Source of the DNA: Mycobacterium helveticum
GTDB taxonomy: Bacteria; Actinomycetota; Actinomycetes; Mycobacteriales; Mycobacteriaceae
DNA: 61,509 nucleotides
NCBI RefSeq assembly: GCF_007714205.1
Contig: NZ_VMQU01000013.1
Span: 1-61,509 of the forward strand
Direction: 5' to 3'
Numbering within the stretch: the first letter of the stretch is position 1; each line of letters starts with the position of its first letter. The position numbers and the translations under genes are program-made. Below are positions 17,170 to 26,731 of this stretch, in pieces. Below the pieces are notes generated by a model. That model was given only the letters and a program-made list of their open reading frames with translations. It was not told the origin of the DNA and ran no database searches.

Positions 17170-17543
17170 GATCCGGGCCCGTCGTCGACGATGCGCCGCA
17201 GAAAGTCGCGGACTCGCAACGACTCCCGCTCGTCCATCTGTTTGAGGAAATGCGCCAGCACCAGGTCCGAATTGCCGCCGGCGGCGTAGGCATCCCGCAT
17301 CAGGGTGGCCGAATGCTCCTCGCGGGTCATGGTGGGCCAGTAGCGAAAAGCCCTCCCCGCCCGTTCCCGCTGCAGCCAGCCCTTGCGGTGCAGGTTGTCC
17401 ATGGTGGACATGACGGTGGTGTAGGCGATCTGCCGGTCGCGCGCCAAGTCGTCGAAGATCTCGCGGACGGTCACGACCTCGCCGCTGCTCCACACGCGGT
17501 CCATGACGACCGCCTCGAGTTCACCGAAACGCCGAACGCGCAC
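17166..17543 (-). CDS. BlaI/MecI/CopY-family transcriptional repressor
   Basis: A 125-residue winged-helix repressor. RRFGELEAVVMDRVWS opens it and the recognition region AYTTVMSTMDNLHRKGWL is characteristic of BlaI. The C-terminal half (DLVLAHFLKQMDE...) is the dimerisation region. It overlaps the M56 peptidase gene downstream, the usual BlaI-BlaR arrangement. The likely target is the BlaI-like palindrome at 14742-14771. No similar palindrome lies in the 66 bp before blaI; it directly follows hsaB on the same strand and might be co-transcribed with the hsa genes. Confidence 0.9.
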   Translation of the reverse strand: MRVRRFGELEAVVMDRVWSSGEVVTVREIFDDLARDRQIAYTTVMSTMDNLHRKGWLQRERAGRAFRYWPTMTREEHSATLMRDAYAAGGNSDLVLAHFLKQMDERESLRVRDFLRRIVDDGPGS

Positions 17544-17609
17544 TGCCCCAATCCTTTGCCCGTGCCGATGTCGCTGCCAAGCGTACGCCCGCGCAGCCGA
17601 CCGCTCCGG

Positions 17610-18173
17610 CTAGAGCCAGGTGTCCCGGGTGGTGGTGGTGAGGAACGCTTCCAGGTCGTCACGCCATTGGGCCGGAGTCGTCTTGTCGGGTTCGATGCCG
17701 GTGTATTCGCCGCGGTAGAACAGCAGCGGCCGCGGCTTGACGGTGGGCGCCTCCGACAGCGACCGGACCGCGCCGAACACCACGAAGTGGTCGCCGCCGT
17801 CGTGCACCGACGCCACCGTGCAGTCGATGTGGGCCAGTGATCCGCCGATGATCGGCGAGCCGAGTTCCGAAGGCTGCCAGTCGATCCCGGCAAACTTGTC
17901 CGGCTCTTTGGACCCGAACCGGGCCGAGACGTGCTTTTGCTTCTCGGTCAGCACGTTGACGCAGAACCGGCCGCTGGCCTCGATGGCCTGAAAGGACCGC
18001 GACACCTTGGTCGGGCAGAACAGCACCAGCGGCGGGTCCAGTGACAGCGCGGCAAAGGACTGGCAGGCGAAGCCGACCGGGACCTCGTCGTGCACCGTGG
18101 TGATGATGGTGATGCCGGTGCAGAACTGGCCCAGCACCTGCCGGAAGGCGCGTGGATCGATGGAATCCGCCAC
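17610..18173 (-). CDS. hsaB: Flavin reductase HsaB of the 3-HSA monooxygenase
   Basis: A 187-residue flavin reductase-like protein, near identical in layout to M. tuberculosis HsaB. Conserved segments include QFCTGITIITT, FACQSFAALSL, LVLFCPTKVSRS and HDGGDHFVVFGAV. It supplies reduced FMN to HsaA for hydroxylation of 3-HSA in steroid A/B-ring degradation. The GTG at 18173 gives the family's usual length. It is 14 bp after hsaC, on the minus strand, in the KstR-controlled hsa operon. Confidence 0.94.
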   Translation of the reverse strand: MADSIDPRAFRQVLGQFCTGITIITTVHDEVPVGFACQSFAALSLDPPLVLFCPTKVSRSFQAIEASGRFCVNVLTEKQKHVSARFGSKEPDKFAGIDWQPSELGSPIIGGSLAHIDCTVASVHDGGDHFVVFGAVRSLSEAPTVKPRPLLFYRGEYTGIEPDKTTPAQWRDDLEAFLTTTTRDTWL

Positions 18174-18187
18174 AATCAGCCCCCGGG

Positions 18188-19413
<1,226 letters not shown>

Positions 19414-20598
19414 CTAGACCATGGTGTCGCCGGGGGGCAACCCGAACTCGTTGTTGCCGAAGATCACGTACGCCCGCTCGGGGTCGTTGGCGGCGTGCAC
19501 CCGCCCGGCGTGGGCGTCACGCCAGAACCGCTGGATCGGAGCGTCATCGGCCAGCGCGGTGGCACCGGAGGCCTCGAACAGCCGGTCGATCGAGGCGATC
19601 GAGCGGCCGGTGGCGCGCACCTGGTCACGCCGCGCGCGGGCACGCAGCTCGAACGGGATCTCCTTGCCCGCGGCCAACAACGCGTACTCGTCGCCCACGT
19701 TGCCGATCAACTGCCGCCAGGCCGCGTCGATGTCGCTGGCCGCCTCGGCGATGCGCACCTTCGCGAACGGGTCGTCCTTGGCCTTCTCCCCGGCGAACGC
19801 CGCCCGCACCCGCTTGCCCTGATGCTGCACGTGCGCGTCATAGGCGCCGTAGGCCATGCCCACGATCGGCGCCGAAATGGTGGTGGGATGCATGGTGCCC
19901 CACGGCATCCTGTACACCGCGGCGGTGTTGGTCTCATATCCCCCGGCGGTGCCGTCGTTCATCGCCCGGTACGACAGGAACCGGTGCCGCGGCACGAAGA
20001 CATCCTTGACCACCACCGTGTTGCTGCCGGTGCCGCGCAACCCGACGACACGCCACACGTCGTCGATGCGGTAGTCGCTGATCGGGATCAAAAAGCTGCC
20101 GAAGTCCACCGGCCGGCCGTCCTTGATCACCGGCCCGCCCAGGAAGGCCCACGTCGCGTGGTCACACCCCGACGACCAGTTCCACGAGCCGTTGACCACA
20201 TACCCGCCCTCGGTCACCACACCGGCGCCCATCGGCGCGTACGACGACGACACCCGCACGTTCGGGTCGTCACCCCACACCTCCTCCTGGGCCCGCTGGT
20301 CGAACAGCGCCAGATGCCAGTTGTGCACGCCGATGATCGAGCTCACCCAACCGGTGGAACCGCACGCACTCGCCAACCGCCGGACCGCCTCGTAGAACAT
20401 CACGGGATCGCACTGCAGCCCGCCCCACTGCTCGGGCTGCAACAGCGTGAAGAAACCGACCTCCTGAAGCTCCTGCACCGTCTCGGCGGGCAACCGCCGC
20501 AGACCCTCCGTCGCCTGCGCGCGCTCCCGAATCCGCGGCAGCAGATCATCGATGCCGGCCAAGACCGCCTGCGCATCACGCTGTTGAATGGACGTCAC
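19414..20598 (-). CDS. hsaA: 3-HSA hydroxylase HsaA (flavin-dependent oxygenase)
   Basis: A 394-residue flavin-dependent monooxygenase with an acyl-CoA-dehydrogenase-like fold, the same length as M. tuberculosis HsaA. It has VCGSTGWVS-type and GSWNWSSGCDHATW segments and the C-terminal VHAANDPERAYVIFG. It uses FMNH2 from HsaB to turn 3-HSA into 3,4-DHSA. GTG 20598 is preferred over upstream codons because the protein then starts VTSIQQRDAQ as in relatives and GGAGGC lies just before. It is the first gene of hsaA-D-C-B, with KstR boxes in the 157 bp upstream. Confidence 0.95.
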   Translation of the reverse strand: MTSIQQRDAQAVLAGIDDLLPRIRERAQATEGLRRLPAETVQELQEVGFFTLLQPEQWGGLQCDPVMFYEAVRRLASACGSTGWVSSIIGVHNWHLALFDQRAQEEVWGDDPNVRVSSSYAPMGAGVVTEGGYVVNGSWNWSSGCDHATWAFLGGPVIKDGRPVDFGSFLIPISDYRIDDVWRVVGLRGTGSNTVVVKDVFVPRHRFLSYRAMNDGTAGGYETNTAAVYRMPWGTMHPTTISAPIVGMAYGAYDAHVQHQGKRVRAAFAGEKAKDDPFAKVRIAEAASDIDAAWRQLIGNVGDEYALLAAGKEIPFELRARARRDQVRATGRSIASIDRLFEASGATALADDAPIQRFWRDAHAGRVHAANDPERAYVIFGNNEFGLPPGDTMV

Positions 20599-20648
20599 TT
20601 GGGGTGCCTCCTGAGCCAAAACCTACGCAGTGGACTTACACCAGAGAC

Positions 20649-20662
20649 TAGAACACGTTCCG
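20649..20662. promoter_or_regulatory. KstR operator, hsaA side
   Basis: TAGAACACGTTCCG matches the KstR consensus TnnAACnnGTTnnA at all fixed places but the last. It lies about 50 bp upstream of hsaA on the reverse strand, placed to control the hsa operon. Confidence 0.8.
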
Positions 20663-20716
20663 ATTCGTGTCGAGCGGGGTATTCCTGCGGCTGGTAGCGA
20701 TGCGAATCCACTTTTC

Positions 20717-20730
20717 TGTAACATGTTCTA
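20717..20730. promoter_or_regulatory. KstR operator, kshB side
   Basis: TGTAACATGTTCTA matches TnnAACnnGTTnnA fully. It ends 25 bp before the kshB start. Together with the site at 20649 it lets KstR hold both divergent operons until a CoA-linked cholesterol metabolite releases it. Confidence 0.88.
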
Positions 20731-20755
20731 GTTGTGACGAGAGGGAGGATGGGTC

Positions 20756-21838
20756 GTGCCCGAGGCCAATCTCGACGAGCCACTCGGTGACCATGTCCTC
20801 GAGCTGCAGATCGCCGACGTCGTCGAGGAGACCGGCGATGCGCGGTCACTGGTGTTCGCGGTGCCCGAGGGCTCGAGCATCCCGCCGGAGCGGCTGCGCT
20901 ACGCGCCCGGCCAGTTTCTGACGCTGCGCGTCCCCAGCGACCGCACCGGCTCGGTGGCCCGTTGCTACTCGCTGTGCAGCTCGCCGTTCACCGACGACGC
21001 GCCGGCGGTCACCGTCAAACGGACCGCGCAGGGATACGCGTCCAACTGGCTGTGCGACCACGCCCACAAAGGCATGCGGATCCACGTCCTGGCGCCGTGG
21101 GGGGACTTCGTTCCCCGGACGCTCGACGACGACTTCCTGCTGCTGGCCGCCGGCAGCGGCATCACGCCGATCATGTCGATCTGCAAGTCCGCCCTCGCCG
21201 AGGGCAGCGGGCAGGTCACGCTCGTCTACGCCAACCGCGACGAGCGCTCGGTGATCTTCGCCGCCGCGCTGCGCGAACTGGCCGGCAAGTATCCCGACCG
21301 GCTCACGGTGGTGCACTGGCTCGAAACGCTGCAGGGGCTGCCCGGTGCGGCCGCGCTGGCGAAGATCGCCGCCCCCTTCACCGACCGGCCCGCGTTCATC
21401 TGCGGACCGGGCCCGTTCATGGACGCGGCGCGTGCGGCCCTGGAGGCACTGCACGTGCCCGCGCGGCAGATCCACATCGAGGTGTTCAGGTCGCTGGACT
21501 CCGACCCGTTCGCCGCGGTCAAGCTGGACGACGGCGGCGAGGGCTCCGGCGACGGGGAGCCGCCGGCCACCGCCGTGGTGCAACTCGACGGCCACACGCA
21601 CACCCTGTCGTGGCCGCGCAACGCCAAGCTGCTCGACGTGTTGCTCGCCGGCGGTCTGGACGCCCCGTTCTCCTGCCGGGAGGGCCACTGCGGCGCCTGC
21701 GCCTGCACCCTGCGCAAGGGCAGGGTCACGATGGAGGTCAACGACGTCCTGGAGCAGCAGGATCTCGACGAGGGACTCATCCTGGCCTGCCAGTCCCATC
21801 CCGAATCCGATTCGGTGGAAGTCACCTACGACGAGTAG
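20756..21838 (+). CDS. kshB: Reductase subunit KshB of 3-ketosteroid 9-alpha-hydroxylase
   Basis: A 360-residue ferredoxin-NAD(P)H reductase: flavin-binding RCYSLCSSP (from Arg69), pyridine-nucleotide domain with LLAAGSGITPIMS and FICGPGPFM, and a C-terminal plant-type [2Fe-2S] domain with ligands Cys307, 312, 315 and 345. It passes electrons to the Rieske oxygenase KshA, which opens ring B of the steroid. The GTG at 20756 follows a GGGAGGA ribosome site. A perfect KstR box is just upstream. KshA is not in the window. Confidence 0.95.
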   Translation: MPEANLDEPLGDHVLELQIADVVEETGDARSLVFAVPEGSSIPPERLRYAPGQFLTLRVPSDRTGSVARCYSLCSSPFTDDAPAVTVKRTAQGYASNWLCDHAHKGMRIHVLAPWGDFVPRTLDDDFLLLAAGSGITPIMSICKSALAEGSGQVTLVYANRDERSVIFAAALRELAGKYPDRLTVVHWLETLQGLPGAAALAKIAAPFTDRPAFICGPGPFMDAARAALEALHVPARQIHIEVFRSLDSDPFAAVKLDDGGEGSGDGEPPATAVVQLDGHTHTLSWPRNAKLLDVLLAGGLDAPFSCREGHCGACACTLRKGRVTMEVNDVLEQQDLDEGLILACQSHPESDSVEVTYDE

Positions 21839-21887
21839 TCGCGGAGTTAGATTCACCCTGAAATCGGCAACCCGGGAAGGGGAGCAC

Positions 21888-22415
21888 ATGAAGTGGCTGG
21901 TGGCGGGATTGGCAGTCGTCGGCGCCGCGCTCGCGCCCGCCCCGCCCGCCGACGCGGCGAGCAACACGGCCACCACCCTGTTCCCCCTGGACGGCCCCAA
22001 CCAGCTCGAGACGCACACCTTCCTCAACTGCTTCAAGTCCGACGGGCATTGCGACTTCACCGCCGGCGCCGACATGCGCACGCCCGACGGTGTCACCGGC
22101 TTCCCGCCCGGACTGTGGGCCCGCCAGACCACCGAGATCCGGTCCCCGAACCGGATGGCCTACCTCGACGCGCACGCCAACGGCCAGAACGAGCGGGTCA
22201 TGAAGGCCATGGGCACCGACGAGATCACCGACGTCTACTTCGGCGAGGGCCCGCCGGACAAGTACCAGACGACCGGCCGCATCGACTCCACCGACTGGTC
22301 GACCGGCCAACCCAGGACCGACGTCAGCGTCATCGTCTGCACCCACGTGCAGGTCGTCTACCCCGGGGTCAACATCACCTCGCCCAGCACCTGCGCGCAG
22401 ACGATGTTCTCCTAG
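21888..22415 (+). CDS. Secreted protein of unknown function (Rv3572-like)
   Basis: A 175-residue protein with a classic signal peptide (MKWLVAGLAVVGAALAPAPP, cleavage near ADAAS) and no lipobox, so probably secreted. The mature part has four cysteines (NCFKSDGHC, VCTHV, STCAQ) that could form two disulfides. GGGAAGGGGAG precedes the ATG. It follows kshB by 49 bp and may share its KstR-controlled transcript; its M. tuberculosis counterpart Rv3572 sits in the same place. No enzymatic motif is seen. Confidence 0.85.
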   Translation: MKWLVAGLAVVGAALAPAPPADAASNTATTLFPLDGPNQLETHTFLNCFKSDGHCDFTAGADMRTPDGVTGFPPGLWARQTTEIRSPNRMAYLDAHANGQNERVMKAMGTDEITDVYFGEGPPDKYQTTGRIDSTDWSTGQPRTDVSVIVCTHVQVVYPGVNITSPSTCAQTMFS

Positions 22416-22495
22416 CGGACCGCCCGTCGGTGGACGCCGCCGCCCGCCGTCAGCAGCCACGAGTCCCGGGCCGCATGGCCGAAAGGCCCTCCCCG

Positions 22496-24634
22496 TCAGC
22501 GCGGCAGGCCCAGCAGCCGCTCGGCGGCGACGGTGAGCAGGATCTGCTCGGTGCCGCCGGCAATGGTGAGGCAGCGGGTGTTGAGGAAGTCGAACACCGC
22601 CTGGTTGTGGACCAGGCCGCCGCCCTCGCTCACATCCATCATGTATTCGGCCAGCGCCTGCCGGTAGCGCACCCCGATCAGCTTGCGCACGCTGGACTGG
22701 GCCCCGGGGTCCTGGCCGCCCACGGCGAGCTGGGCGATCCGCTGGTCCAGCAGCGAACCCGTCTGGGCCAGCACGATGAGCCGCGCCAGCCGGTCCTGCC
22801 GGGCCGCGTCGAGATCGAGCTCGGCCAGCACCCCGAGGAGCTCTTCCATCGGGTTGCCCAGGGCGGTGCCGGTGGCCATGGCGACCCGCTCGTTGGCCAG
22901 CGTGGTGCGGGCCAGCCGCCAGCCGTCGTTCACGGCGCCGACCACGAGCTCGTCGGGCACGAACACGTTGTCCAGGAACACCTCGTTGAACAGCGAGTCA
23001 CCGGTGATCTCGCGCAGCGGCCGGATCTGGATGCCCGGCGATTTCATGTCCACGAGGAAGTAGGTGATGCCCTGGTGTTTCGGGGCGTCCGGGTCGGTAC
23101 GCGCCAGGCACACGCCCCAGTGCGCCTTGTGCGCCGCCGACGTCCACACCTTCTGCCCGGTCAGCAACCAGCCGCTCCGGGAGTCCGGTGCGCGCACCGC
23201 CTTGGTGCGCAACGAGGCCAGGTCCGATCCGGCGCCCGGCTCGGAAAACAGTTGGCACCAGAGGACTTCGCCGCGCGTCGTGGCGGGCACGAAGCGTTCG
23301 ATCTGCGCCTGCGTGCCGTGCTCGAGGATCGTCGGCGCCGCCCACCACCCGATCACCAGGTCCGGGCGGACCACGCCGGCCGCCGCCATCTCCTGGTCGA
23401 TCAGCAGTTGTTCGGCCGGGGACGCGCCGCGCCCATAGGGCGCCGGCCAGTGCGGTGCCTGCAGGCCCGCCTCGGCCAACGCCACCTGGCGCCGGTCGGA
23501 GGGCAGCGCGGCGACCTCGGCGACGGCCGCGGCGATCTCCGGCCGCAGACCCTCGACGTCGGTGAGGTCGATCCCCAGCCGGCGGCGCACCCCGCCCTGG
23601 GTCAGTTCGGTGATGCGGCGCAGCCAGTGTTCGGCGCCGCCCAGGAAGCGCCCGGTGGCGTGGGCCCGGCGCAGGTACAGGTGCGCATCGTGCTCCCAGG
23701 TGCAGCCGATGCCGCCGAGCACCTGGATGCAGTCCCTGACGTTCGCCGTCGCGGCGGCAATACCCTCGCCGGCCGCGACGGCCGCCGCGATCGAGAACTG
23801 GGCCCGATCGGGGTCCCCGGCGGCGCGCGCGGCGTCGGCGGCGGCCACCTCGGCCTGCTCGGCGCGGCACAGCATCTCCGCGCACAGGTGCTTGACGGCC
23901 TGGAAGCTGCCGATCGGCTTGCCGAACTGCTCGCGCACCTTCGCATAGGCGACCGCGGTGTCCAGCGACCAGCGGGTCACGCCGGCCAGTTCGGCGGCCA
24001 GGACGGTCGCGGCCAGCTCGCGGACGCGGCCCCGGGGCGCTTCGAGCACGGTGACCGGCGCCGACGCCAGCACGAGCCGCGCCAGCGGCCGGGAGAAGTC
24101 GGTGGCCCGCAGCGGCTCGATTCGCACGCCGTCACCGCCGGTGTCGAGCAGCAGCCACGTGTCCGCGGCCGGGAGCAACACCACGCCGCCCGCGGCGGCG
24201 CCGAGGGCCCACGGCAGCGTGCCCGACGCGCGCTCGCCGTCCAACCGCACGTCACCGTGCAGCGCCAGCCCCGCGAAGCGGTCACCGGAGGCCAGCGCGG
24301 CCAGCATGTCGTTGTCCGGGGCCGCCTCGGACAACACCACAGTGGCCAGCGCGGTGGTGGCGACCGGCCCGGGCACCAGCGCCTTGGCCGCCTCCTCGAC
24401 CATCGCGCACAGGTCCTCGATGCCGCCGCCCGCGCCCCCGCATTCCTCGGCGACGGCCACGCCGAAGATGCCGAGGTCGGCCAGGCCCGCGAACACCGGC
24501 CGCCACGCGTCGGCGCTACCCTGCTCGACGGCGCGGATGGCCGCAGTCCCGCCCGGACCCGAGCTCGCATTGCGGGCCCAGTCGCGCACCAGCTCACGCG
24601 CCGCGAACTGCTCGTCGGTGACGGTCGCTACCAC
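22496..24634 (-). CDS. fadE34: Fused two-domain acyl-CoA dehydrogenase FadE34
   Basis: A 712-residue protein made of two acyl-CoA dehydrogenase units in tandem. The first has REQFGKPIGSFQAVKHLCAE and GGIGCTWEHDAHLYLRRA; the second has LWCQLFSEPGAGSDLASLR and the C-terminal GGTEQILLTVAAERLLGLP. The fusion replaces the heteromeric arrangement of other steroid dehydrogenases. FadE34 acts on the 3-carbon (22-oic) or 5-carbon cholesterol side-chain CoA esters. GTG 24634 gives the length of the M. tuberculosis protein (711) and a VVATVTDEQFAARE start. A perfect KstR box is shared with kstR upstream. Confidence 0.94.
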   Translation of the reverse strand: MVATVTDEQFAARELVRDWARNASSGPGGTAAIRAVEQGSADAWRPVFAGLADLGIFGVAVAEECGGAGGGIEDLCAMVEEAAKALVPGPVATTALATVVLSEAAPDNDMLAALASGDRFAGLALHGDVRLDGERASGTLPWALGAAAGGVVLLPAADTWLLLDTGGDGVRIEPLRATDFSRPLARLVLASAPVTVLEAPRGRVRELAATVLAAELAGVTRWSLDTAVAYAKVREQFGKPIGSFQAVKHLCAEMLCRAEQAEVAAADAARAAGDPDRAQFSIAAAVAAGEGIAAATANVRDCIQVLGGIGCTWEHDAHLYLRRAHATGRFLGGAEHWLRRITELTQGGVRRRLGIDLTDVEGLRPEIAAAVAEVAALPSDRRQVALAEAGLQAPHWPAPYGRGASPAEQLLIDQEMAAAGVVRPDLVIGWWAAPTILEHGTQAQIERFVPATTRGEVLWCQLFSEPGAGSDLASLRTKAVRAPDSRSGWLLTGQKVWTSAAHKAHWGVCLARTDPDAPKHQGITYFLVDMKSPGIQIRPLREITGDSLFNEVFLDNVFVPDELVVGAVNDGWRLARTTLANERVAMATGTALGNPMEELLGVLAELDLDAARQDRLARLIVLAQTGSLLDQRIAQLAVGGQDPGAQSSVRKLIGVRYRQALAEYMMDVSEGGGLVHNQAVFDFLNTRCLTIAGGTEQILLTVAAERLLGLPR

Positions 24635-24688
24635 GTATGCGCCCCTCCGTGTCGTGTTTCGTTCCGACGAATCCGGTCGTGACCGGAC

Positions 24689-24702
24689 TAGAACGTGTTC
24701 TA
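24689..24702. promoter_or_regulatory. KstR operator, fadE34/kstR
   Basis: TAGAACGTGTTCTA is a perfect palindrome and a full match to TnnAACnnGTTnnA. It lies 55 bp from the fadE34 start and 141 bp from the kstR start, so KstR controls fadE34 and itself. Confidence 0.92.
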
Positions 24703-24843
24703 ATAGTGCCAGCGATCGACCGTCAAGTAAAACTGCATCACAGCAGCACACGTGGCTGTCCCGGCGGTACGGAGGTGGGAAATTCACACGCAGCGTGCGT
24801 ATCGTTTGCAGACGAGCCACCCACCAGAGGAGCAATCCGTCAG

Positions 24844-25506
24844 ATGCCAGCCAACACGAACTCGGGCCGCGTCTCCGACTCGCAGCCGCGCGAGGTCGTG
24901 AACGTGGCGGTCCTGGCCGAGTCCGAACTCGGTTCGGAGGCGCAGCGGGAGCGCCGCAAGCGCATCCTCGACGCCACCATGGCCATCGCGTCCAAGGGCG
25001 GCTATGAGGCGGTCCAGATGCGGGCGGTGGCGGACCGCGCCGACGTCGCGGTGGGGACGCTGTACCGGTACTTCCCGTCGAAGGTGCACCTGCTGGTGTC
25101 GGCGCTGGGCAGGGAGTTCAGCCGGATCGACGCCAAAACCGACCGCTCCGCGGTGGCGGGGGCCAGTCCGTTCCAGCGGCTGAACTTCATGGTCGGCAAG
25201 CTCAATCGGGCGATGCAACGCAACCCGCTGCTCACCGAGGCGATGACCCGCGCCTATGTCTTCGCCGACGCGTCCGCTGCCAGCGAGGTCGACCAGGTCG
25301 AGAAGCTCATCGATTCGATGTTCGCCCGCGCGATGGCCGACGGCGAACCCACCGAGGACCAGTACCACATCGCGCGCGTCATCTCCGATGTGTGGCTGTC
25401 GAACCTGCTGGCGTGGCTCACCCGGCGCGCCTCGGCGACCGACGTCAGCAAGCGGCTCGACCTGGCGATGCGGCTGCTGATCGGCGACACCGAACCGAAG
25501 TCTTAG
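24844..25506 (+). CDS. kstR: TetR-family repressor KstR of cholesterol catabolism
   Basis: A 220-residue TetR regulator. The N-terminal helix-turn-helix includes AQRERRKRILDATMAIASKG and VAVGTLYRYFPSKVHLL, almost unchanged from M. tuberculosis KstR. It represses the genes for cholesterol uptake, side chain and A/B-ring breakdown and is released by a 3-oxo-cholestenoyl-CoA-type ligand. ATG 24844 is taken; a shorter form beginning at VAVLAESELGSE is possible. Three boxes in this window (20649, 20717, 24689) are its expected targets. Its stop overlaps the convergent LacI gene by 4 bp. Confidence 0.95.
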   Translation: MPANTNSGRVSDSQPREVVNVAVLAESELGSEAQRERRKRILDATMAIASKGGYEAVQMRAVADRADVAVGTLYRYFPSKVHLLVSALGREFSRIDAKTDRSAVAGASPFQRLNFMVGKLNRAMQRNPLLTEAMTRAYVFADASAASEVDQVEKLIDSMFARAMADGEPTEDQYHIARVISDVWLSNLLAWLTRRASATDVSKRLDLAMRLLIGDTEPKS

Positions 25507-26582
25507 CCGGGCGGCCCGACGGTCCGGCCCCGGATCAGCTCGGTGTCCAGCAGTTCGACGGTCGGCAGCCCCGACCGCGGTGGCCGCAGCAGCAGCTCAC
25601 CGGCGCGGTGGCCCTTGCGCAGGCTCGGCTGCACCACCGTGGTCAACCCGCGGCCGATCGCCTCGGGAACCCCGTCGAAACCGGTGACGCTGATCTGGCC
25701 GGGCACGTAGATGCCGTGCGCCCGAAGGTAATCCATGGCGGACAGGGCGAGCACGTCCGCGGTGCACATCAGCGCGGTGATCCGCGGATTGGCCTCCAGC
25801 GCCACCCTGGCCGCGTCGCCCCCCGACTCGGGCAGGTGCTCGTAGCTTTCCACCACGGTCAGCGACGCCGGGTCCAGACCGGCGTCGGCCATCGCCTCCC
25901 ATACGCCGAGGATGCGTTCGCGCTGCACGTCGAACGCCGGTGAACGCAGCCGCTCGGCGTCCACCAGGCCCTGCCGGCGGTCCCGGCTCAGCCGCATGGT
26001 CAGCAAGCCGATCTCGCGGTGCCCCAGCCCCACCACGTACTCGGCCAGCTCGCGCATCGCCGCCCGGTCGTCGATGCCCACCCGGGACACCCCGGACAGG
26101 CCCTTGGGCTGGTCCACCACCACCACGGGCAGGCGGCGCTGCAGCACCACCTGCAGGTTGGGGTCGTCGTCGCAGACCGAATACACGACGAAGCCGTCCA
26201 CCCCGGCGGCGAGCACCGCGGCGGTGCCCTCCTGCAGGCTGCGGGTCGGACCGACGGCCACCAGCAGCAGCCCCTGCCCCAGCTCCTCGCAGGACTGCGC
26301 GACCCCGGCGACCAGGTCCCGCGCCGCCGGGTCGCTGAAGAAGTACGTCAGCGGTTCGGCCATCACCAGGCCGACGGCCCCGGCTTTGCGGGTGCGCAAC
26401 GATCGCGCGACCGGGTCGGGTCCCGGGTAGCCCAGCCGCTTCGCCGCGGCCAGCACCCGTTCGCGCAGGTCGGCCGAGAGTTGATCCGGCCGGTTGAAGG
26501 CGTTGGAGACGGTGGTGCGCGAGATCTTGAGTTCGTCCGCCACCGAGGCCAGAGTCGCGCGCCGGCGCGGGGTGGGGCTCAC
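25503..26582 (-). CDS. LacI-family transcriptional regulator (Rv3575c-like)
   Basis: A 359-residue LacI/GalR regulator, the same length as M. tuberculosis Rv3575c. The N-terminal helix-turn-helix ATLASVADELKISRTTVSNAF is textbook, followed by a periplasmic-binding-type effector domain. The effector is normally a sugar or nucleoside and cannot be told here. No sugar-transport genes are next to it; the divergent neighbour is a zinc ABC system with its own Zur-like box. The 3' end overlaps kstR. Confidence 0.9.
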   Translation of the reverse strand: MSPTPRRRATLASVADELKISRTTVSNAFNRPDQLSADLRERVLAAAKRLGYPGPDPVARSLRTRKAGAVGLVMAEPLTYFFSDPAARDLVAGVAQSCEELGQGLLLVAVGPTRSLQEGTAAVLAAGVDGFVVYSVCDDDPNLQVVLQRRLPVVVVDQPKGLSGVSRVGIDDRAAMRELAEYVVGLGHREIGLLTMRLSRDRRQGLVDAERLRSPAFDVQRERILGVWEAMADAGLDPASLTVVESYEHLPESGGDAARVALEANPRITALMCTADVLALSAMDYLRAHGIYVPGQISVTGFDGVPEAIGRGLTTVVQPSLRKGHRAGELLLRPPRSGLPTVELLDTELIRGRTVGPPG

Positions 26583-26644
26583 GTTCGGTGAGGCTACAGC
26601 GAATCAGCGTGGGCGCCCAAGCGGCTTCGCGACGCCACTTTGTG

Positions 26645-26661
26645 ATGGAAACGATTTTCAT
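26645..26661. promoter_or_regulatory. Zur-type operator
   Basis: ATGGAAACGATTTTCAT is a near-perfect inverted repeat (ATGGAAA/TTTTCAT, one mismatch, 3-base centre), like the AT-rich Zur boxes before mycobacterial zinc genes. TAGTAT (26662-26667) immediately after it can act as the -10 element, so a bound repressor would block the promoter of the zinc ABC genes that begin at 26732. Confidence 0.75.
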
Positions 26662-26731
26662 TAGTATTACGGGTCGGCCGATCGGGCCGCGAAGAACGAC
26701 CCGGAGACGCGCCAGCGCCGCCGGGACAAAC

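Noticed and set aside
8010..17609. Insertion sequence or phage remnant at the nat-hsaB insertion
   Set aside because: I found no transposase, integrase, tRNA target or terminal inverted repeats; the genes look chromosomal in codon use.
21893..24682. Long plus-strand open frame (over 900 codons) opposite fadE34
   Set aside because: It is the antisense shadow of fadE34 and runs on from the secreted-protein gene in the wrong frame; composition is Arg/Gly/His-rich with no domain, typical of GC-rich third-position bias.
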